From Macquaria australasica (Eukaryota > Chordata > Actinopteri > Centrarchiformes > Percichthyidae), in contig SEMN01000122.1 in the NCBI GenBank assembly GCA_005408345.1, positions 843,501 through 907,500 on the forward strand: a stretch of DNA of 64,000 bases, given 5' to 3'. The notes under the pieces were generated by a model. That model made no database searches, was not told where the DNA came from, and saw only the letters and a list, made by a program, of their open reading frames with translations. Shown piece after piece: positions 1 through 12,135 of this stretch. Positions within the stretch are counted from its first letter, which is position 1; every line of letters starts with the position of its first letter. The translations under genes were made by a program, and so were the position numbers.

Positions 1-1540
1 ATATCAAGAAAAATGTGTTAAATGAGTTTAGAGTTCATGTTCTGTCTGCTAAATTGCTCCTATGAGAGCACTACTCACTTAGTTGAAGAAGTCCAACTCA
101 TCCAACCACTGCAAGCACAACAGCCACTAGTCCACTGGTGAAAATGAGCAAGAAAACGAGACTCTGAGGCTGAAAATGAAAAATCTGCTGCAGCACCAGC
201 CTACAGACTTCTCCAATGCTCCAGACATATGGTTGCTTCTCCGAGAGTCGGGGAAGAGTTCTACATCTAAGCTACAGTCCCTGGAGGGGGGAACAAGCTA
301 ATTTCTCAAAAAAAGCAGTCCGTGTCTAGCTTCAGCTGTACAAATCCCCTGCCTCGTACACACACACGCAGACAACATGAAGGAAAGAGCAGCACCATCA
401 CAAGCCATCGTGAACGCTGTAGTGGCGGTTTGACCTGGAATCAGCGCGCGAGCTAAAAGTAGCAGCAGAGTAGGATGTGAACATGGCTTAGTGTGTCTGG
501 ATTTAGACAGCAATCTGAAGCCATACCAGAGGAGACACGGACTGGAGGAAAGGAGGAGAAGGGAACGAGCAGTAAATTGGACGTCCGTAAATGGGGCGCT
601 GCCAACAGGCGCGAGTGGGTGATGTGAGGATCTGCCTGTGTTTGTGTGTGTGTGTGTGCGCACTCCACTGTATGTGACTTGATAAACAGGATGCTGCCAA
701 CAGGAGCTTAATGCCCAGAAATCATCTGCAGCTACAGTAAAGTCTGCCAGGCGACAGGAAAGAAAAAAGAAAGAAAGAGAGAAAGGGGGGTGGGGGGTGC
801 TGGATCTCTACCCTCCCCTCTCTCTCCCACCTCCTACTCTCAGTGTAATTGTGTTCTGTCCATCAGGCTCAGAGTTAGATTAGCGGCTCCACTCATTCAG
901 CTCTCCTTCCATCTCAATAATGAATAATCATAGAGACCACCTCTACACTACCTTTCTAACTACCTGTGCTCTGTTTATCTACTGCCCCCCCACCCCCCTT
1001 CACCAACCCCACCTTTGTATCCTGACACCAATGCAGAACCCTTATCAGCAGCACATTTCTCCTCTGAGCTGTACTCGTTGATGAATAACCATGACTGCGT
1101 GTACCAAAGGTTATCCCCTGTTACATTATGTCATGGTTCAGATGTCTGAATGGTAAATCAACAATCTTTCTTTTAACTAACAATCAGACACAATCAAATG
1201 CTCCTACTTTTAGCTACCCAGATGGTTAAAAGCACCTTGAAATGCCAACTAAAGGTCAACTAGCAAACCAAAGAGAGAAACAAATGTCAATCAAAAACCA
1301 TTCTACCTGAAAGAAACAGAGGTTTACCTCAAGAGCAAAAACTAAAGGTATGAAATATTAAGACCTACCAGTTCGTGATATATAGTAGGTAAAATACAGA
1401 GTCCACTCAACTCCGGTAGTCAGGAAGAGACGGAGAGCGGTAAAGAATGAAACTGAGCATAACGGAAAAGAACGGAAGAAAGTGTGAAAGATCAACTAAT
1501 AGAGGTTAGAGGACAAGACGCACCAATGGGTGAATGAGTT
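1..1540. other. Non-coding sequence, no gene seen
   Basis: No splice-bounded open frame or recognised repeat is seen. The stretch holds a short GT run near 643-658, a purine-rich patch at 757-792 and a C-rich patch near 985-1010. Open frames on the minus strand around 298-700 translate the GT run and have no domain character. Confidence 0.6.
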
Positions 1541-1542
1541 AA

Positions 1543-1565
1543 TATGTGTGTATGTGTGTGTGTGC

Positions 1566-1629
<64 letters not shown>
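1543..1629. repeat. Compound microsatellite (TG)n-(AG)26
   Basis: A TG-rich run (1543-1564) is followed by an uninterrupted AG run at 1569-1620, then one C interruption and a few more GA units. The open frames on both strands here are translations of the repeat. Confidence 0.97.
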
Positions 1630-1794
1630 TAAGACAAGACTGGAGAATATGAGCTGTGGGTTAAAGTTCACCTGCATATCACTTCACTTTGTCCAATGTT
1701 CAGCCAACAATAACATGATTGATAGATGGTGATGATTAAATGCAGGAAACTGTAAAACAGACTGCCCAGGATGGTTCATTAAACAGGTGCCAAC

Positions 1795-2467
1795 TAGGGA
1801 TGAAAATTTCCATAATCGAGCCACTGCCATGTTGATGATCAATTATCGATTAATCATTAAAAGCTCATAACATATGAATGCTTTTCCTTGATGAAAGCTT
1901 TATTTAAACAATTGACATGGCTATTTTCACAACCAGAGTAAATAAAGATATTTGAATCCTAAATGAAATAAAAAGAAATAATTCTGTCACTCAAAACCGC
2001 TGCTCCTGCTCCCGCTCTGCCAGTCATCCTTCAACAAATAGCCAAACAAAATTCAAAAGATTACACATAATAATGCTGCTCAACTAACTTTCTTGAGGAC
2101 AATATAATGAGACTAAACATGCAAGGCACTTAAACCCCATTCTTGTCTCAGCAGAAAGGGCTGTAGCCAAATGCCTTTGTATAAGGAGATAAATAATCTC
2201 CTGGCAGCAGACTGGAGTCTTACTGGTTTTTATTTAAGAATATGGGCATGTACTGTGGGGTCAGATGTGGGCCACAAGTACAGTCTGTTCACTGTAACTC
2301 CTTGTTGATAAAAATGTGGTGGATTTGTTTTGCAGATGACCATATTATAATAATAATAAAAGAAGAATTAGTGACAGTGAACTGGTTAGATGAAGAGGTA
2401 CTGGCACTTATTGCACTTGGGTGAACTTGCCACTTCATCAAACATCAATTAGTCATGAACAACCCTA
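1795..2467. mobile_element. Non-autonomous hAT-like DNA transposon, 673 bp
   Basis: The left end reads TAGGGATG and the right end, reverse-complemented, reads TAGGGTTG. The element is flanked by near-identical 8-bp direct repeats, GTGCCAAC at 1787-1794 and GTGCTAAC at 2468-2475 (7 of 8 match). Short inverted ends with 8-bp target duplications are the hallmark of the hAT superfamily. The sub-terminal part is rich in ATCGATTAATC-like sequence. No transposase open frame is present; the internal 60-residue frame at 2242-2424 shows no domain. The family name is not known to me. Confidence 0.75.
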
Positions 2468-2510
2468 GTGCTAACATGGTTTGCAGAAGATGTTTTCACT
2501 GATCCAAAAT

Positions 2511-2850
2511 AGGGCTGAAACGATTAGTAGATTCATCAATTAGTTGATTGACAGAAAATGAATCGCCAACTTTTTTATAATCTATTGACTGTTTAAGTCA
2601 TTCTTCGAGCAAAAATGCCAAACATGACCTGGTTTCAGCTTTTCAAATGTGAGAATTTGCCTTTTTTCTTTGTTTTATGTAACAGTAAACTGGGGTTTGA
2701 ACTGTTGGCTGGGCAAAACAGGCAAAGATATTATCTTGCATTTTCGCTATTTTTTTTTTTTTACATTTTAAAGATCAAATAACTAACAGATTAATCCAGA
2801 AAATAATCGGTAGATTAATTATGAATACTAAATGTTAGTTGCAGCCTTTA
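2511..2850. mobile_element. hAT-like MITE, 340 bp, perfect 8-bp target duplication
   Basis: The ends are AGGGCTGAAAC on the left and GTTGCAGCCTTTA on the right, an imperfect inverted repeat. Perfect 8-bp direct repeats TCCAAAAT flank it at 2503-2510 and 2851-2858. The body (AACGATTAG..., GAAAATGAATC, AAACTGGGGTTTGAACTGTTGG, ending in ATTAATCCAGAAAATAATCGG) matches from memory a very abundant teleost MITE. Two more copies lie in this window at about 51292-51581 (opposite orientation) and 59876-60200 (same orientation). It is only 36 bp from the preceding hAT-like element. Confidence 0.82.
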
Positions 2851-3089
2851 TCCAAAATAAGCTCAACAGCGTTAACTTAACACAGCAAGCACAGTTCTGA
2901 TATGCTGTTGGAACTAAGAACAACAACACAGCAACTCTTGCATTGCTTTAAAGCTTCAAAAGTATAATACAGTACTAAAAACTGAACATAGCAAGACCTT
3001 CATAAATGAAAAATCTCTCTAGCCACCTGCACAGCCACACATTGCATTTGCACAGTTTGGTTGAGGGTGGAGACTGTCACTGTTTGGCA

Positions 3090-3290
3090 CAACATCAGGG
3101 GTCAATGCAGTTATCACCTGCTGAGCGGCCGCTGTCGAAATGCATATGATCACAGCTGAAGCGTGATATTCCAGGCCTGTGGTAAAAAGGGCCTTTTTGA
3201 CACTGATCTAAATAGCCATTACACCCCCACACCACATTAGCAGCGCTGGATTCCAGACAATTCCTCTTGAGGTTGAAGCAGGCAGGAAAA
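3090..3290. other. Unique, complex stretch; possible conserved non-coding element
   Basis: This interval has no simple repeats and an unusually mixed composition. It includes a NotI-like GCGGCCGC at 3125-3132, the self-complementary ATGCAT and ATGATCA motifs, and an ACACCCCCAC run. The overlapping 94-residue minus frame shows no domain. Conservation is a guess from texture only. Confidence 0.2.
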
Positions 3291-4642
3291 ATAAAAATTG
3301 TGACTTTAGTGGTTACAACTGTACCACATACAAACAGCACCTCAAAATTGTTACTGCAGCTGTCTAGTGGATAAAGCACCAGCTATTGCAACAGGCCAGG
3401 AGGCCTATAAGAACAGCAGTGCAGCTACTTCAGCAGGCAGTCAGCCAGGCCACCAGCCAGCACAACAGCACACTGAACACGGAAACACAAAGCTGCTCTG
3501 AGGTACTCCACATGGCTCCCTGGCTGCCTGAATGACTAGAAGGAACATTCAGCAGAGAACTCATCAGGAAAAGGTAAACATACACACACTTTCCCACCCA
3601 CAATCCCCTGCCAGAAATAGGATACCCCACAAGATGACAGCATCACATGCACGTGCAGATCGCAAATTAACACAAAAACATGCACACACACTTACAAACA
3701 CACACGCCTCACATCGTCTTCACCTAACCTATTTACAGACACGGGGCTGTAGATATCAAAGTGCTGCACTCTCTTTGGGGAATTCCTCCTTTCTCATGTT
3801 TTAAGGGGAAATAGATGAAAACGAAGCTCGTTCTCCCTGCACCTTCGCTGTGTGTGTGTGTGTTTCCTCTGCCTTGTTAATGTGCTAAAATGTAAATAGG
3901 CCTTGCTCAACAATGTGTGTAAGACTGTCTTTTTCATGCAGAGAGGAAGCTGCGGCTTTGCTGACAGACTGTGGATATGCCTTTATTAACAAACCTGCAG
4001 TCTGATTCCACCTTTCTGTCTGTCTGTCAGTCTGATCTCCTCGCTGCCTCCTTCAACCCCACTCTGCTATTCCACTCCATCAGTCTGCATCATTCTCTTC
4101 TTCTCTATTAACACATGTAAAACACATTTGCTGAACTCCAGCATTGCATTTAGGGTGCGACTGATAATTTGGCAATTCGTGCCTTTATTCTGTTCTGCTG
4201 CAGCCTTTCTCCTCTTAATCTCTGAAGATGTATCAGTTCAGATGGTCTTCATACGTCCAGACCTGCTGCATGTTGTTTCTCATTCCCAACACTCAGCAAC
4301 ATGTGGAAGTGGTGCTGGAGCTCCATCCTCTTCAAGAATGATTCAGGGATTTATGGTATCTTGTAGTGAACAGAAGCAGGCAAATGTCAGCAGTATGGTA
4401 ATGGATTTTCATGATCAACCAAGTACAGTACAAACACACACCAGACCCCCTGACCACCCTTCCCCTGACCCTTCAGATATAAATAAATACCACTTTCATG
4501 GCAACTTTACTTCTTTAATTTTATGCATCAGCGGTGGGTGAATGAATGAATAAATTGTGTACAGGGAATGACAGCAGACACAGTAAAGAAGAGGGCTGGA
4601 AGTTTTGCAGTGGTAGTTGAGTAAGTACCCATGCTCACACTC

Positions 4643-4814
4643 CAGGGTGGGAAATTAACTTATTAAAATGTGAGCATCTGCCAGACACTGACAGATACAT
4701 GTTCACATTCACCAGCCACTCAATAGTAAATCATTATTTTGTGTCTGAAATCTACCAGCCACTTTCATATTTTACCAGCATTTGGCTGGTGGCTGGTGCT
4801 AATTTCCCACCCTG
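4643..4814. mobile_element. hAT-like MITE, 172 bp, perfect target duplication
   Basis: The left end is CAGGGTGGGAAATTA and the right end is TAATTTCCCACCCTG, an exact 15-bp terminal inverted repeat. Perfect 8-bp direct repeats TCACACTC flank it at 4635-4642 and 4815-4822. The interior carries CCAGCCACT twice, plus its near-complement GGCTGGTGGCTGG near the right end, so most of the element can fold back. There is no coding capacity. Confidence 0.88.
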
Positions 4815-4822
4815 TCACACTC

Positions 4823-5479
4823 ACAGCTGCACGGTGACATATTTTACAATTTGGCCTGTTGAGACCAGTGTATCCCCAGTAGCTCTGAAGCCAGGGGTTG
4901 CTCTTTGATTTGGGAAAACCATCATCACTGAGCTACAGTCCATTGTGCTGCTGGCCTGTTAAACATGTCCACTCGACATGATTTAGATCCCCCACAGCCC
5001 CTCTGGACCCCCATCAGCAGAGCCTAAAGTGAATGATGGATTCGCTACATCTGTGGAGTGGAAGAGAAGAGAGGAGGATTCTAGTGCATAAAAATAGAGC
5101 CAGAGCCTGCCTGAGCAGAAGACTGAGACTTAATGAGGGATGCAATCATCAATTATTCAAAACACTTAATCATGGTGTCGCACGATGCTGTTGCACAAAC
5201 ACACACGTGCACACACACACAGAGGCAAAAGCGCACACACAGACGTACCACAGGCTTTTCAAACTGTGCCTCTAAAGGCAGACACACAGAGACAGATAGA
5301 TGGATGAGAGGGAAATAAAGATAGAGAAAAGGACTACTGTTGCTTCACTGTGTGTCTGCATCATTGTCTACTGACACAAAAACAGTAGTACAGTCGTAAA
5401 CATTACATAATCCAGGAGCCACCCCAGGTATATACACACAGACGTGTGTTTGCAAACACATATGGACATTGAAATTTTA
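4823..5479. other. Non-coding sequence, no gene seen
   Basis: Mostly unique sequence with short CA clusters around 5196-5245 and 5435-5460. The open frames at 5033-5318 run through the CA clusters and show no recognisable protein. Confidence 0.5.
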
Positions 5480-6020
5480 ATCCATCCATCATCTATACCC
5501 ACTTATCTGGTGCAGTGTCAGGGGGGCTGGAGCCTATCACAGTCTGTCACAGGGATAACAAAAACAACCATTCACACTCACATTGACACCTAATGGCAAT
5601 TTAGAGTTTTCTCATTACACTAACCTGCATGTCTTTGGACTGTTTGAGGAAACCAGAGAACCCAAAGAAAACCAAGGCACACAAGGGGACAACATTGCCT
5701 GACTATCAGACTGAAGGGACATTTTGTTTAACTTCAGCCTGTTCATGTCAGCCCATTTCTTGTTGGGAGGTGGGGTTACTTGTTTTTGTTTTTGTTTCGT
5801 CCTATCCATCCCCTGACGTAACTTTCATTACACATGGATTTGGTGGACTGTTTCACCATCTGGCTTAAATAGCCATCAATGGGATTCAGAGGTCTGAAAC
5901 CAAGTTGGAGACATCATGCAAACTCCACACAGAAAGGTTAGGGCATCCCAGCCGGCTGATTCAAAACTACGAACTTGAACTGTGATGCGACATTGCTAAA
6001 TATAGCACAGCTGCACTGCC
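5480..6020 (-). mobile_element. tRNA-headed SINE-like teleost repeat, split by an insertion
   Basis: Read on the plus strand it begins ATCCATCCATCATCTATACC and continues with GGGGGGCTGGAGCCTATCAC, CCATTCACACTCACATTG, GGCAATTTAGAG and CTGCATGTCTTTGGACTGTT. This is the reverse complement of a widespread teleost repeat whose 5' head resembles a tRNA promoter. The head half resumes at 5918 (GCAAACTCCACACAGAAAGG) and runs to about 6020, with a degraded B-box-like motif (minus strand GTTTTGAATCAGC, about 5958-5970). Compared with the family as I remember it, about 60-80 bp are missing near 5560. The identification is from memory. Confidence 0.72.
5696..5917. mobile_element. About 222-bp insertion inside the SINE-like repeat
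   Basis: The repeat is continuous up to GACAACAT (5688-5695) and resumes after GACATCAT (5910-5917). These two octamers agree at 7 of 8 positions and look like a target duplication, so the intervening sequence is a later insertion. I see no clear terminal inverted repeats. It contains a TTTTTGTTTTTGTTT run and no recognisable protein. Its family is unknown to me. Confidence 0.5.
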
Positions 6021-6777
6021 CATAGCAGGGATCCAATACACCGGATTGGTATAGGTGCCCATACTGAACTTTTAAGTGGATTGGCTATCAGCTGTGATGA
6101 GACTGATCCACACTGAATACAGATTCCTTGTCAAAGTCATTATAAAAATTCTGTGTTTCCTCCATCAGTTACATTCATTCAGTCATGGTGGGTCCTGACT
6201 CAGCTTTTAGTGCCACAGCAATCTGGCCTCATTTTATCTTACGTACAAATTAGAAATAGAGATCACTGGTATCACATCTGTAATTGGTATCAGAATATGT
6301 ATCAGGAGAGAAAATGTTTCATCCCTAGCCCATTCCCAGATTATTGCTCTACAATCAGCTCACTAATAAAAAAGATAACAACAACAAACACACACACATA
6401 TAATGTATATTTATATCCCTATAAACATGTGGTGCTTGTTTGGAGGAGCTCATGGGAATGTTTAAGTTCTTTTAAGAGGAAAATAATTCTGCTCAGTCTC
6501 TGCAAATGCTTCAAAGAAGGAAGGGGAAGACAAGATAAAGAGAAGGAGAAGGACTGAATGGCAAAGGAATGGAGTAGGCAGTGACTGAAAGAAGCTAAGG
6601 ATGCTTTAGGCTAAACCTTCAACAATAACAGCCCCAAACTTCTTCACTTGCAAGCCGCTGGCGAGCCCTGCCTAAGCAGCTTGCTGCCAGAAACTTGTAC
6701 CAAGACACACATCTGGAGAAGCCAACGGGCGGGCTTTATCGATGGCTTCAAACTCTGTCTGTCTGTCTGCACTGCAG

Positions 6778-7076
6778 GGGGAGGAACAGGTTCTCCACCT
6801 CCATCCTCTGAGCCCAGTCAGAGCGCAGAGGGAATGTCTAGGTTCAATCTACCCCTTCTAACCCTTGGGAGAAATCCCCGAGGGGGTACAAGTACATCTT
6901 CTCCCCGGCCCTCCTCCCCGTGCAGCCTCCTGCCACTAGCGGCTATCAGTCAGTCACAGTTCTTGCCTCCTGCCCGTGTGTCTAATCGCCCACGCACACT
7001 GTCACAGTCGCCTGCCCTTCCAGTTAAAACACAGACAGCCAAACAAAATCAATCTTTGCTGAGTGTCCGTGTTTAA
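6778..7076 (+). other. Candidate exon with a 99-codon Ser/Pro-rich open frame
   Basis: A splice-acceptor-like sequence, GTCTGTCTGTCTGCACTGCAG, ends at 6777. An open frame then runs to TAA at 7074-7076. The frame extends upstream to 6648 but has no ATG there; the first ATG is at 6834. The peptide is rich in Ser, Pro, Gln and Arg and low in the Thr-His repeats that mark microsatellite translation in this window. There is no recognised domain, no downstream polyadenylation signal close by and no matching neighbour exon. It may be chance in a relatively GC-rich patch. Confidence 0.18.
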
Positions 7077-8274
7077 TAAGGCCCTGTTGTTTCTTATGGA
7101 CTCTGACAACATGATCAGCCCCCACACCACTCCACACACACATAGCACACACACAGGGGAGTCACTACAGCACCAATGTGTGGCACAGGAAGCTGGATAT
7201 TTAACACTTTCTCACACTAAACTTTATATTTGTTTGTTGTACTACTTGGCTGTCCAATCCATCTTTTTCTCACAAAGACAGACATGCATGCACACACACA
7301 CACAAATATCAATCCCAGATAAAGCCTGCACCCTCTGATGTCATCAACAGACAGAGTGAATCACCACGGGATTGTCAGACGTGGGTCACGATTTGCATAA
7401 TTTCCATTTGTGAATTCCAAATTCTTTGAAGTTTGCGCAAACATTTCCAGCCAAACACACACACACACACATACACCATGGCAATGTGCAAACATCTCAT
7501 GCTGCATATGGAGTCTGTGAAAGTTCCTGGAGGTGAAACTTTCTGCCAGCTCTTGAAATAGACCCTTTTAGCACCCTATGGTCGATTGGACTGCTGGTCT
7601 GTCTGAACTCTCACAGAGAGTAGAGGGGCTATTGGCATTCACTTCCCTGTGGGGCTCCGAGTCAATACAAACCTCTCAAAACTCAGAAAAGGCTGGGTGC
7701 GTTTCTGAGCTTGTGTGTGTGTGTCTGTGTGTGTATTTCAGAGAGAGGGGGTGTTCAAATTCAATAGTCATTTTTCCATCTGTAAGCAGGCATCTGAATG
7801 ACATCATTTGTTTCAGACATGCATTAGCTGTAAATACACTTTGGTGCAGATACGCACGTACACACACATGGCATCAGTGTGATACACCCATGCTTGTGTG
7901 TGTGTGTATCTGTATGTATGTGTATGTGGTGCAGGTAATGATGGTGTGCTAAAGCAGAGTCCCACCCCGTCAGGGCCCGGCCTCTCAGTGCCATCCATCA
8001 TAGTGCAGCTGCTAATGATACCAATACATACACCAGCTCAGAGAGGGTCGGGGGAGCAGGGGAGAGGTGTGTGGAAAACAAAAAAAGAGGACAGGGATAG
8101 AGGAAGAGGAAGAGAGGGCATAGGAGAGGAAGATAGTTGTGGGAAAAGTGAATGAGGCAGCTGGGATTAAAAGAGACAAAGAACAATAAGAATGTCGCTG
8201 TTATTACTGTACTGTAGGTTATGTTATATACAAATCCCTGTCATACCAATAGAGCTAATTTGAATTTGCATTTG

Positions 8275-8338
8275 AGAGAGAGAGAGAAGGGAGGGAAGGA
8301 GGGAGGGAGGGAGGGAGGGAGGGAGGAGGAGGAGGGGA
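8275..8338. repeat. (GA)n-(GGGA)n purine microsatellite
   Basis: A short GA run is followed by tandem GGGA/GGAG units across about 8289-8325, then GGAGGA. The plus strand is purine-only through most of 8275-8353. Confidence 0.95.
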
Positions 8339-10944
8339 AAGGAAGAGGGAGCTGGTAGAGAAGAGGCAACCAGCATGAAGAGGGAAGGAAATATGCTGTC
8401 ACAGGCTGAGGAGTGAAAGACTATCTGTGTGACTGGAATAGGCAATCTGATTCTCCCAGCCCTCTTCCTCTCCCTCTCAAACACACACACACACAGTACA
8501 CACAACACTGCCCACTGCCAAGCACAGAGAAGCTCATTGCATCTGTGTGGATTAATATTAAAGGCCAGTGGATGCTCCTTGTTCGACTTGACCTCTTAGC
8601 TTCTCAAGAATAAGACATAAGTCTGCACTTCTAGAGATTGTGGTTTATTTCCAGAGATGGCTTCATGGAGAATTCTAAAATTCCTCTCTGTCTATGAGAT
8701 GGACGGGATTAAATTAAACAGAAACATCAAGGAGAAGTATTCATATTCTAAGCATTTTTGCTAGAGACTCTGGCAACATACTGCCAGTGCTAAATTGGGC
8801 TTTGTTAATGTCTTGTTGATATTATGTGGTTAAACATGGGAGAATTTTGGTCAAAATTCATAAACGTCTAATGAAATGTCATGTTTAATTCCTGCAACAC
8901 TGAACAAGTCACTGAATGAGACAGAAAATGTACTCACAGAAAAATGAATGCTGGAGAAATGCTTTTAAAGAGAACTATAATTGCTCAAGGATCGCTTTGG
9001 TTTGTCGAAATCAAAGAAACCTGGAAAATCTGAGAGAAAATTCAACAGTTATTAAAAAGGCATTTTAATAGTGCAAATTGAAGAATTTCAAGTGTTCTTA
9101 AAGAGCTCTTCAAAGCACTGTAAATGTTCTCTATAAAACCATTTGACCATGTTGTTGTAAAGAATATTTAAAGGGTTCTTTATGGCCCCAAAACTTAGTG
9201 TTAGACAAGCCTGTAAAGGTCCATTTATCTGCACCACATAGACCCCCACCCCCTTTTTTTTGAGATTACACCTGCTCTCTAATTAAAAATAGCTCAAGAA
9301 TAGTGCCAACCGACTGCCCAAAATAGGAACTAAAATGACACCAATAACAGCACAAAAACTAGTTTACTTTTGCCAAATTCATCTTTTGATGCAAAATCAG
9401 TATTTTCCAGACTACCTTCAGCTCATTCTGAATTCAGCTAGATCCGTTGAGAGAGCGACTGAGACAGAAAAGGCTGGAGCACTTCTTTTTTTCTTCTCAT
9501 CTTATTCCCAAGACACATCATCCTCTTCACTTCCTGGAGCAAGATGAAGGCCAGCGGGGCTGTGAAATTAGCCTATCAGATGCCTCCACCAGCTAAAGGA
9601 GAACTCTGAATATGCTAATAGACAGGAGATTAAGATTTGTAGCTGGGGGCACAACCACATGCGCACACAGACTAAATCCTTTTATTCCATGATTATAGAG
9701 GACAAAATTATAACGGTATATCTCAAGAGCAGAGAGAGTGTTGGAGAATGTTACAGTGTCTTTGATGAGGATACAGGTAATGAAGAGGGCTATTTCTTAT
9801 GTGAGGTTGAACAAAAAAAAGAGAGATTAAAAAAAGAAAAAGATTAAAAAGATGTGCATGAATATTTATAACGATATACAGAGAACCTAGAGAGAGACTC
9901 ACTAGATTACACAGAACTCTATCTGCTGCAGGCGGGGGACACAGGTGAGGAAATCCCTCCCTTTCTTCCTCCTCCTGCCTCTTCCCTCCATCTTTCCCTC
10001 CACCCTACTCCCTTGTTACCACATAATTACACAAACAGGTGCAGCCCCCCTGACCCCACAACACCAGCCTCCCCAATCTCCCCTTCCTCGATCTCCTTTA
10101 ACAATCTACCCATGAAAAATATCATCCCTCCCTTCGCTTCTCCTCTGTGTTTCGCTCTCTGTCTGATTGCTCATCTTTCTTCATTGCTCTGCCTGCCTCT
10201 CTCCCAGGGCTTGCCATCTGTACAGTAACAGGTGCGCTGTGTATGTGACTGATGTGTTTGTTACCTGTAGCGCTGCCTGCAGCCACAGCCTGCATGGAGA
10301 ATAGCTGCCTCTGCCTATCTGCCTCCTGACCTACTAGCTACCACTCTGCTCTCTTTTTCTTCTCCTTTTCCTCGGTGTCTCCTTCAGATGGCGACAAGAC
10401 GAGGAGAGAAGCAGGAGATGAGCGGTGTAATGAGTTGGGGAGGCAGCAGCAAGCTGTCGCGTATTTGTATGTGTGTTTGTATACGTTTGTACCAGCCGTG
10501 CTGTGGTGGTGTGTTCACTGTGCTGGAGTTTTGGTAATTAGTCCCACCAGTCTATGAGTGTGCGTGTACGTGTGAGCATATATGGGTGTGTGTATGTGTG
10601 TGTGGTCCGCCGGCTCATCTCATTAGTCTCACAGGTGAGTGATTAAACACTCTGCAACACCTGGAAGTGTTCCTCCTATCCTCCATCCCTCCCATCTCTG
10701 CTGTTGTCTTAATTTACAGCTATACCCCTGAGAACTCCCCTGGCCCAGTCACAACACACTCCACAGGATGGCTACACACACATTATCACTCACAGCCATA
10801 CCTCACTCTAGAGCTCTTTTTCAGATGTGGAGTCTATAACATTGCTGGGTCCATCTATCTATTAAAGTAATGGCTTTTGGGCTTTAAAACCTAAGTCTCC
10901 ATTATGTAAATTGTTCGTAATGATTCTATTAAAATATATGTGTG
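8339..10944. other. Non-coding sequence, no gene seen
   Basis: There is a CA run at 8480-8495, AT-rich unique sequence from 8600 to 9400, and a pyrimidine-rich stretch at 9955-10240. GT-rich text at 10460-10600 includes TATGGGTGTGTG. No recognised repeat or convincing exon is seen. Confidence 0.5.
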
Positions 10945-11083
10945 CCGGCTGTGGCTCGGCAGGTAGATCGCAGGGTTGGCGGTTCAACCCCTGTCCCCTC
11001 TTGTCCACACCTCGAAGTGTCCTTGAGCAAGATGCTGGAATTGTAAAGGATTTAAAGTGATATATAAATGCAGTCCATTCCAT
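10945..11083 (+). mobile_element. tRNA-derived SINE, internally deleted
   Basis: The head carries an A-box-like TGGCTCGGCAGGTAG (about 10952-10966) and a B-box GGTTCAACCC (10981-10990), the internal pol III promoter of a tRNA-derived SINE. The middle CGAAGTGTCCTTGAGCAAGA and the tail GATATATAAATGCAGTCCAT match the common teleost SINE as I remember it. That element normally has a longer stretch between the two, so this copy lost part of its centre. It is too short and diverged to be a functional tRNA gene. Confidence 0.85.
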
Positions 11084-11849
11084 TAGAAGACTGTTTTGGA
11101 TAGAGCTGCAACGTTCGCACAATATTTGGTGTCTGATAAACGAGAGAGAGCAGCGACACCTTCATATCAAAATGCGGATATGAAGGACGCTTGTTCTCAG
11201 TTCTCAATATAGGGTCCTCTAATAAAGATATATTAGATAGAATAAAGATTGTGGTTTTTTCAAAGTATAATTTTTTTCCTCTTTTGCTCTACATTGCAAA
11301 GGGGAAAATAATCAGTTTTTACAGAGTGATCTGACATGAGAAAAATCTCCTCAAAACTTAAAATTGGCTCATCCACACTATTTCTTGGTTTATTAACCTT
11401 GTGCTGCTGTAGCCTGTACATTAATGTGACGGCATGTAGGGGGTGTTACAGAAATATTACTAAGTGAAACTAAGTGAGATTACTGTTAAGAGACTTGGGG
11501 GCTTATTCGACCATGAGACCAACATGTAAAACCACATTTACGTGATGAAGTGCATGTCCAAAAGATGCTCATAACACTCTGATAGGAAGGACTGAGAGGG
11601 AAGAAGGAGGATCAGGAAGAAATCCAATGGGCTGCTGATGGAGATGGGGGTACTGAGGGATAGATACTGAATCATATTTCCAGTCTTACATCCAAACATC
11701 CAGCCAGAGCACCAGTCACTCAAACATAATTAATCTTAATGAATCATACACCTATAGTCACAGTAGGAAGCAGTATGTTGCACAGAAAACCATAGAGGAA
11801 GCCACAGCACCACCTAGACAGTCATTTAATAAACCATGTAGGCAGCCAC

Positions 11850-12135
11850 AGCAGTGGGCAGACCGTCATATGGCCAGTTGTATGGGGCTGCTGTGATATT
11901 ATTATTGCGTGAGTGTCCCCGAGGGTTGAGATGTGATGGATGTCAACGGTGTAGGTAATAAATTGCGGAGGTCAGTCCACTCTGGTGAAGTGGTCCACTC
12001 TCGGGGAAGGCCACATGATAGACAATACTGGTTTCAAATATTCCCTTCAGCATTGCATTTCCATTCACTCCTCGGGCCTCCGTTTATCAGACTGGGGATC
12101 ATTAAGTAGTTCTCTCAAGAGAGCTGTGGTCCAAG
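11850..12135. other. Unique, complex stretch; possible conserved non-coding element
   Basis: This is mixed-composition sequence without simple repeats. It includes a near-duplicate pair, GTCCACTCTGGTG and GTCCACTCTCGGG (11973-12006), a palindromic CATATG, and TCTCTCAAGAGAG at 12111-12123, whose arms are perfect. No open frame of note is present. Function is not shown. Confidence 0.2.

Noticed and set aside
4128..4541. 137-codon plus frame
   Set aside because: It starts at TTG and shows no domain, with no splice context.
10945..11083. tRNA gene
   Set aside because: A- and B-box-like motifs are present, but the rest has the SINE body and tail and no cloverleaf.
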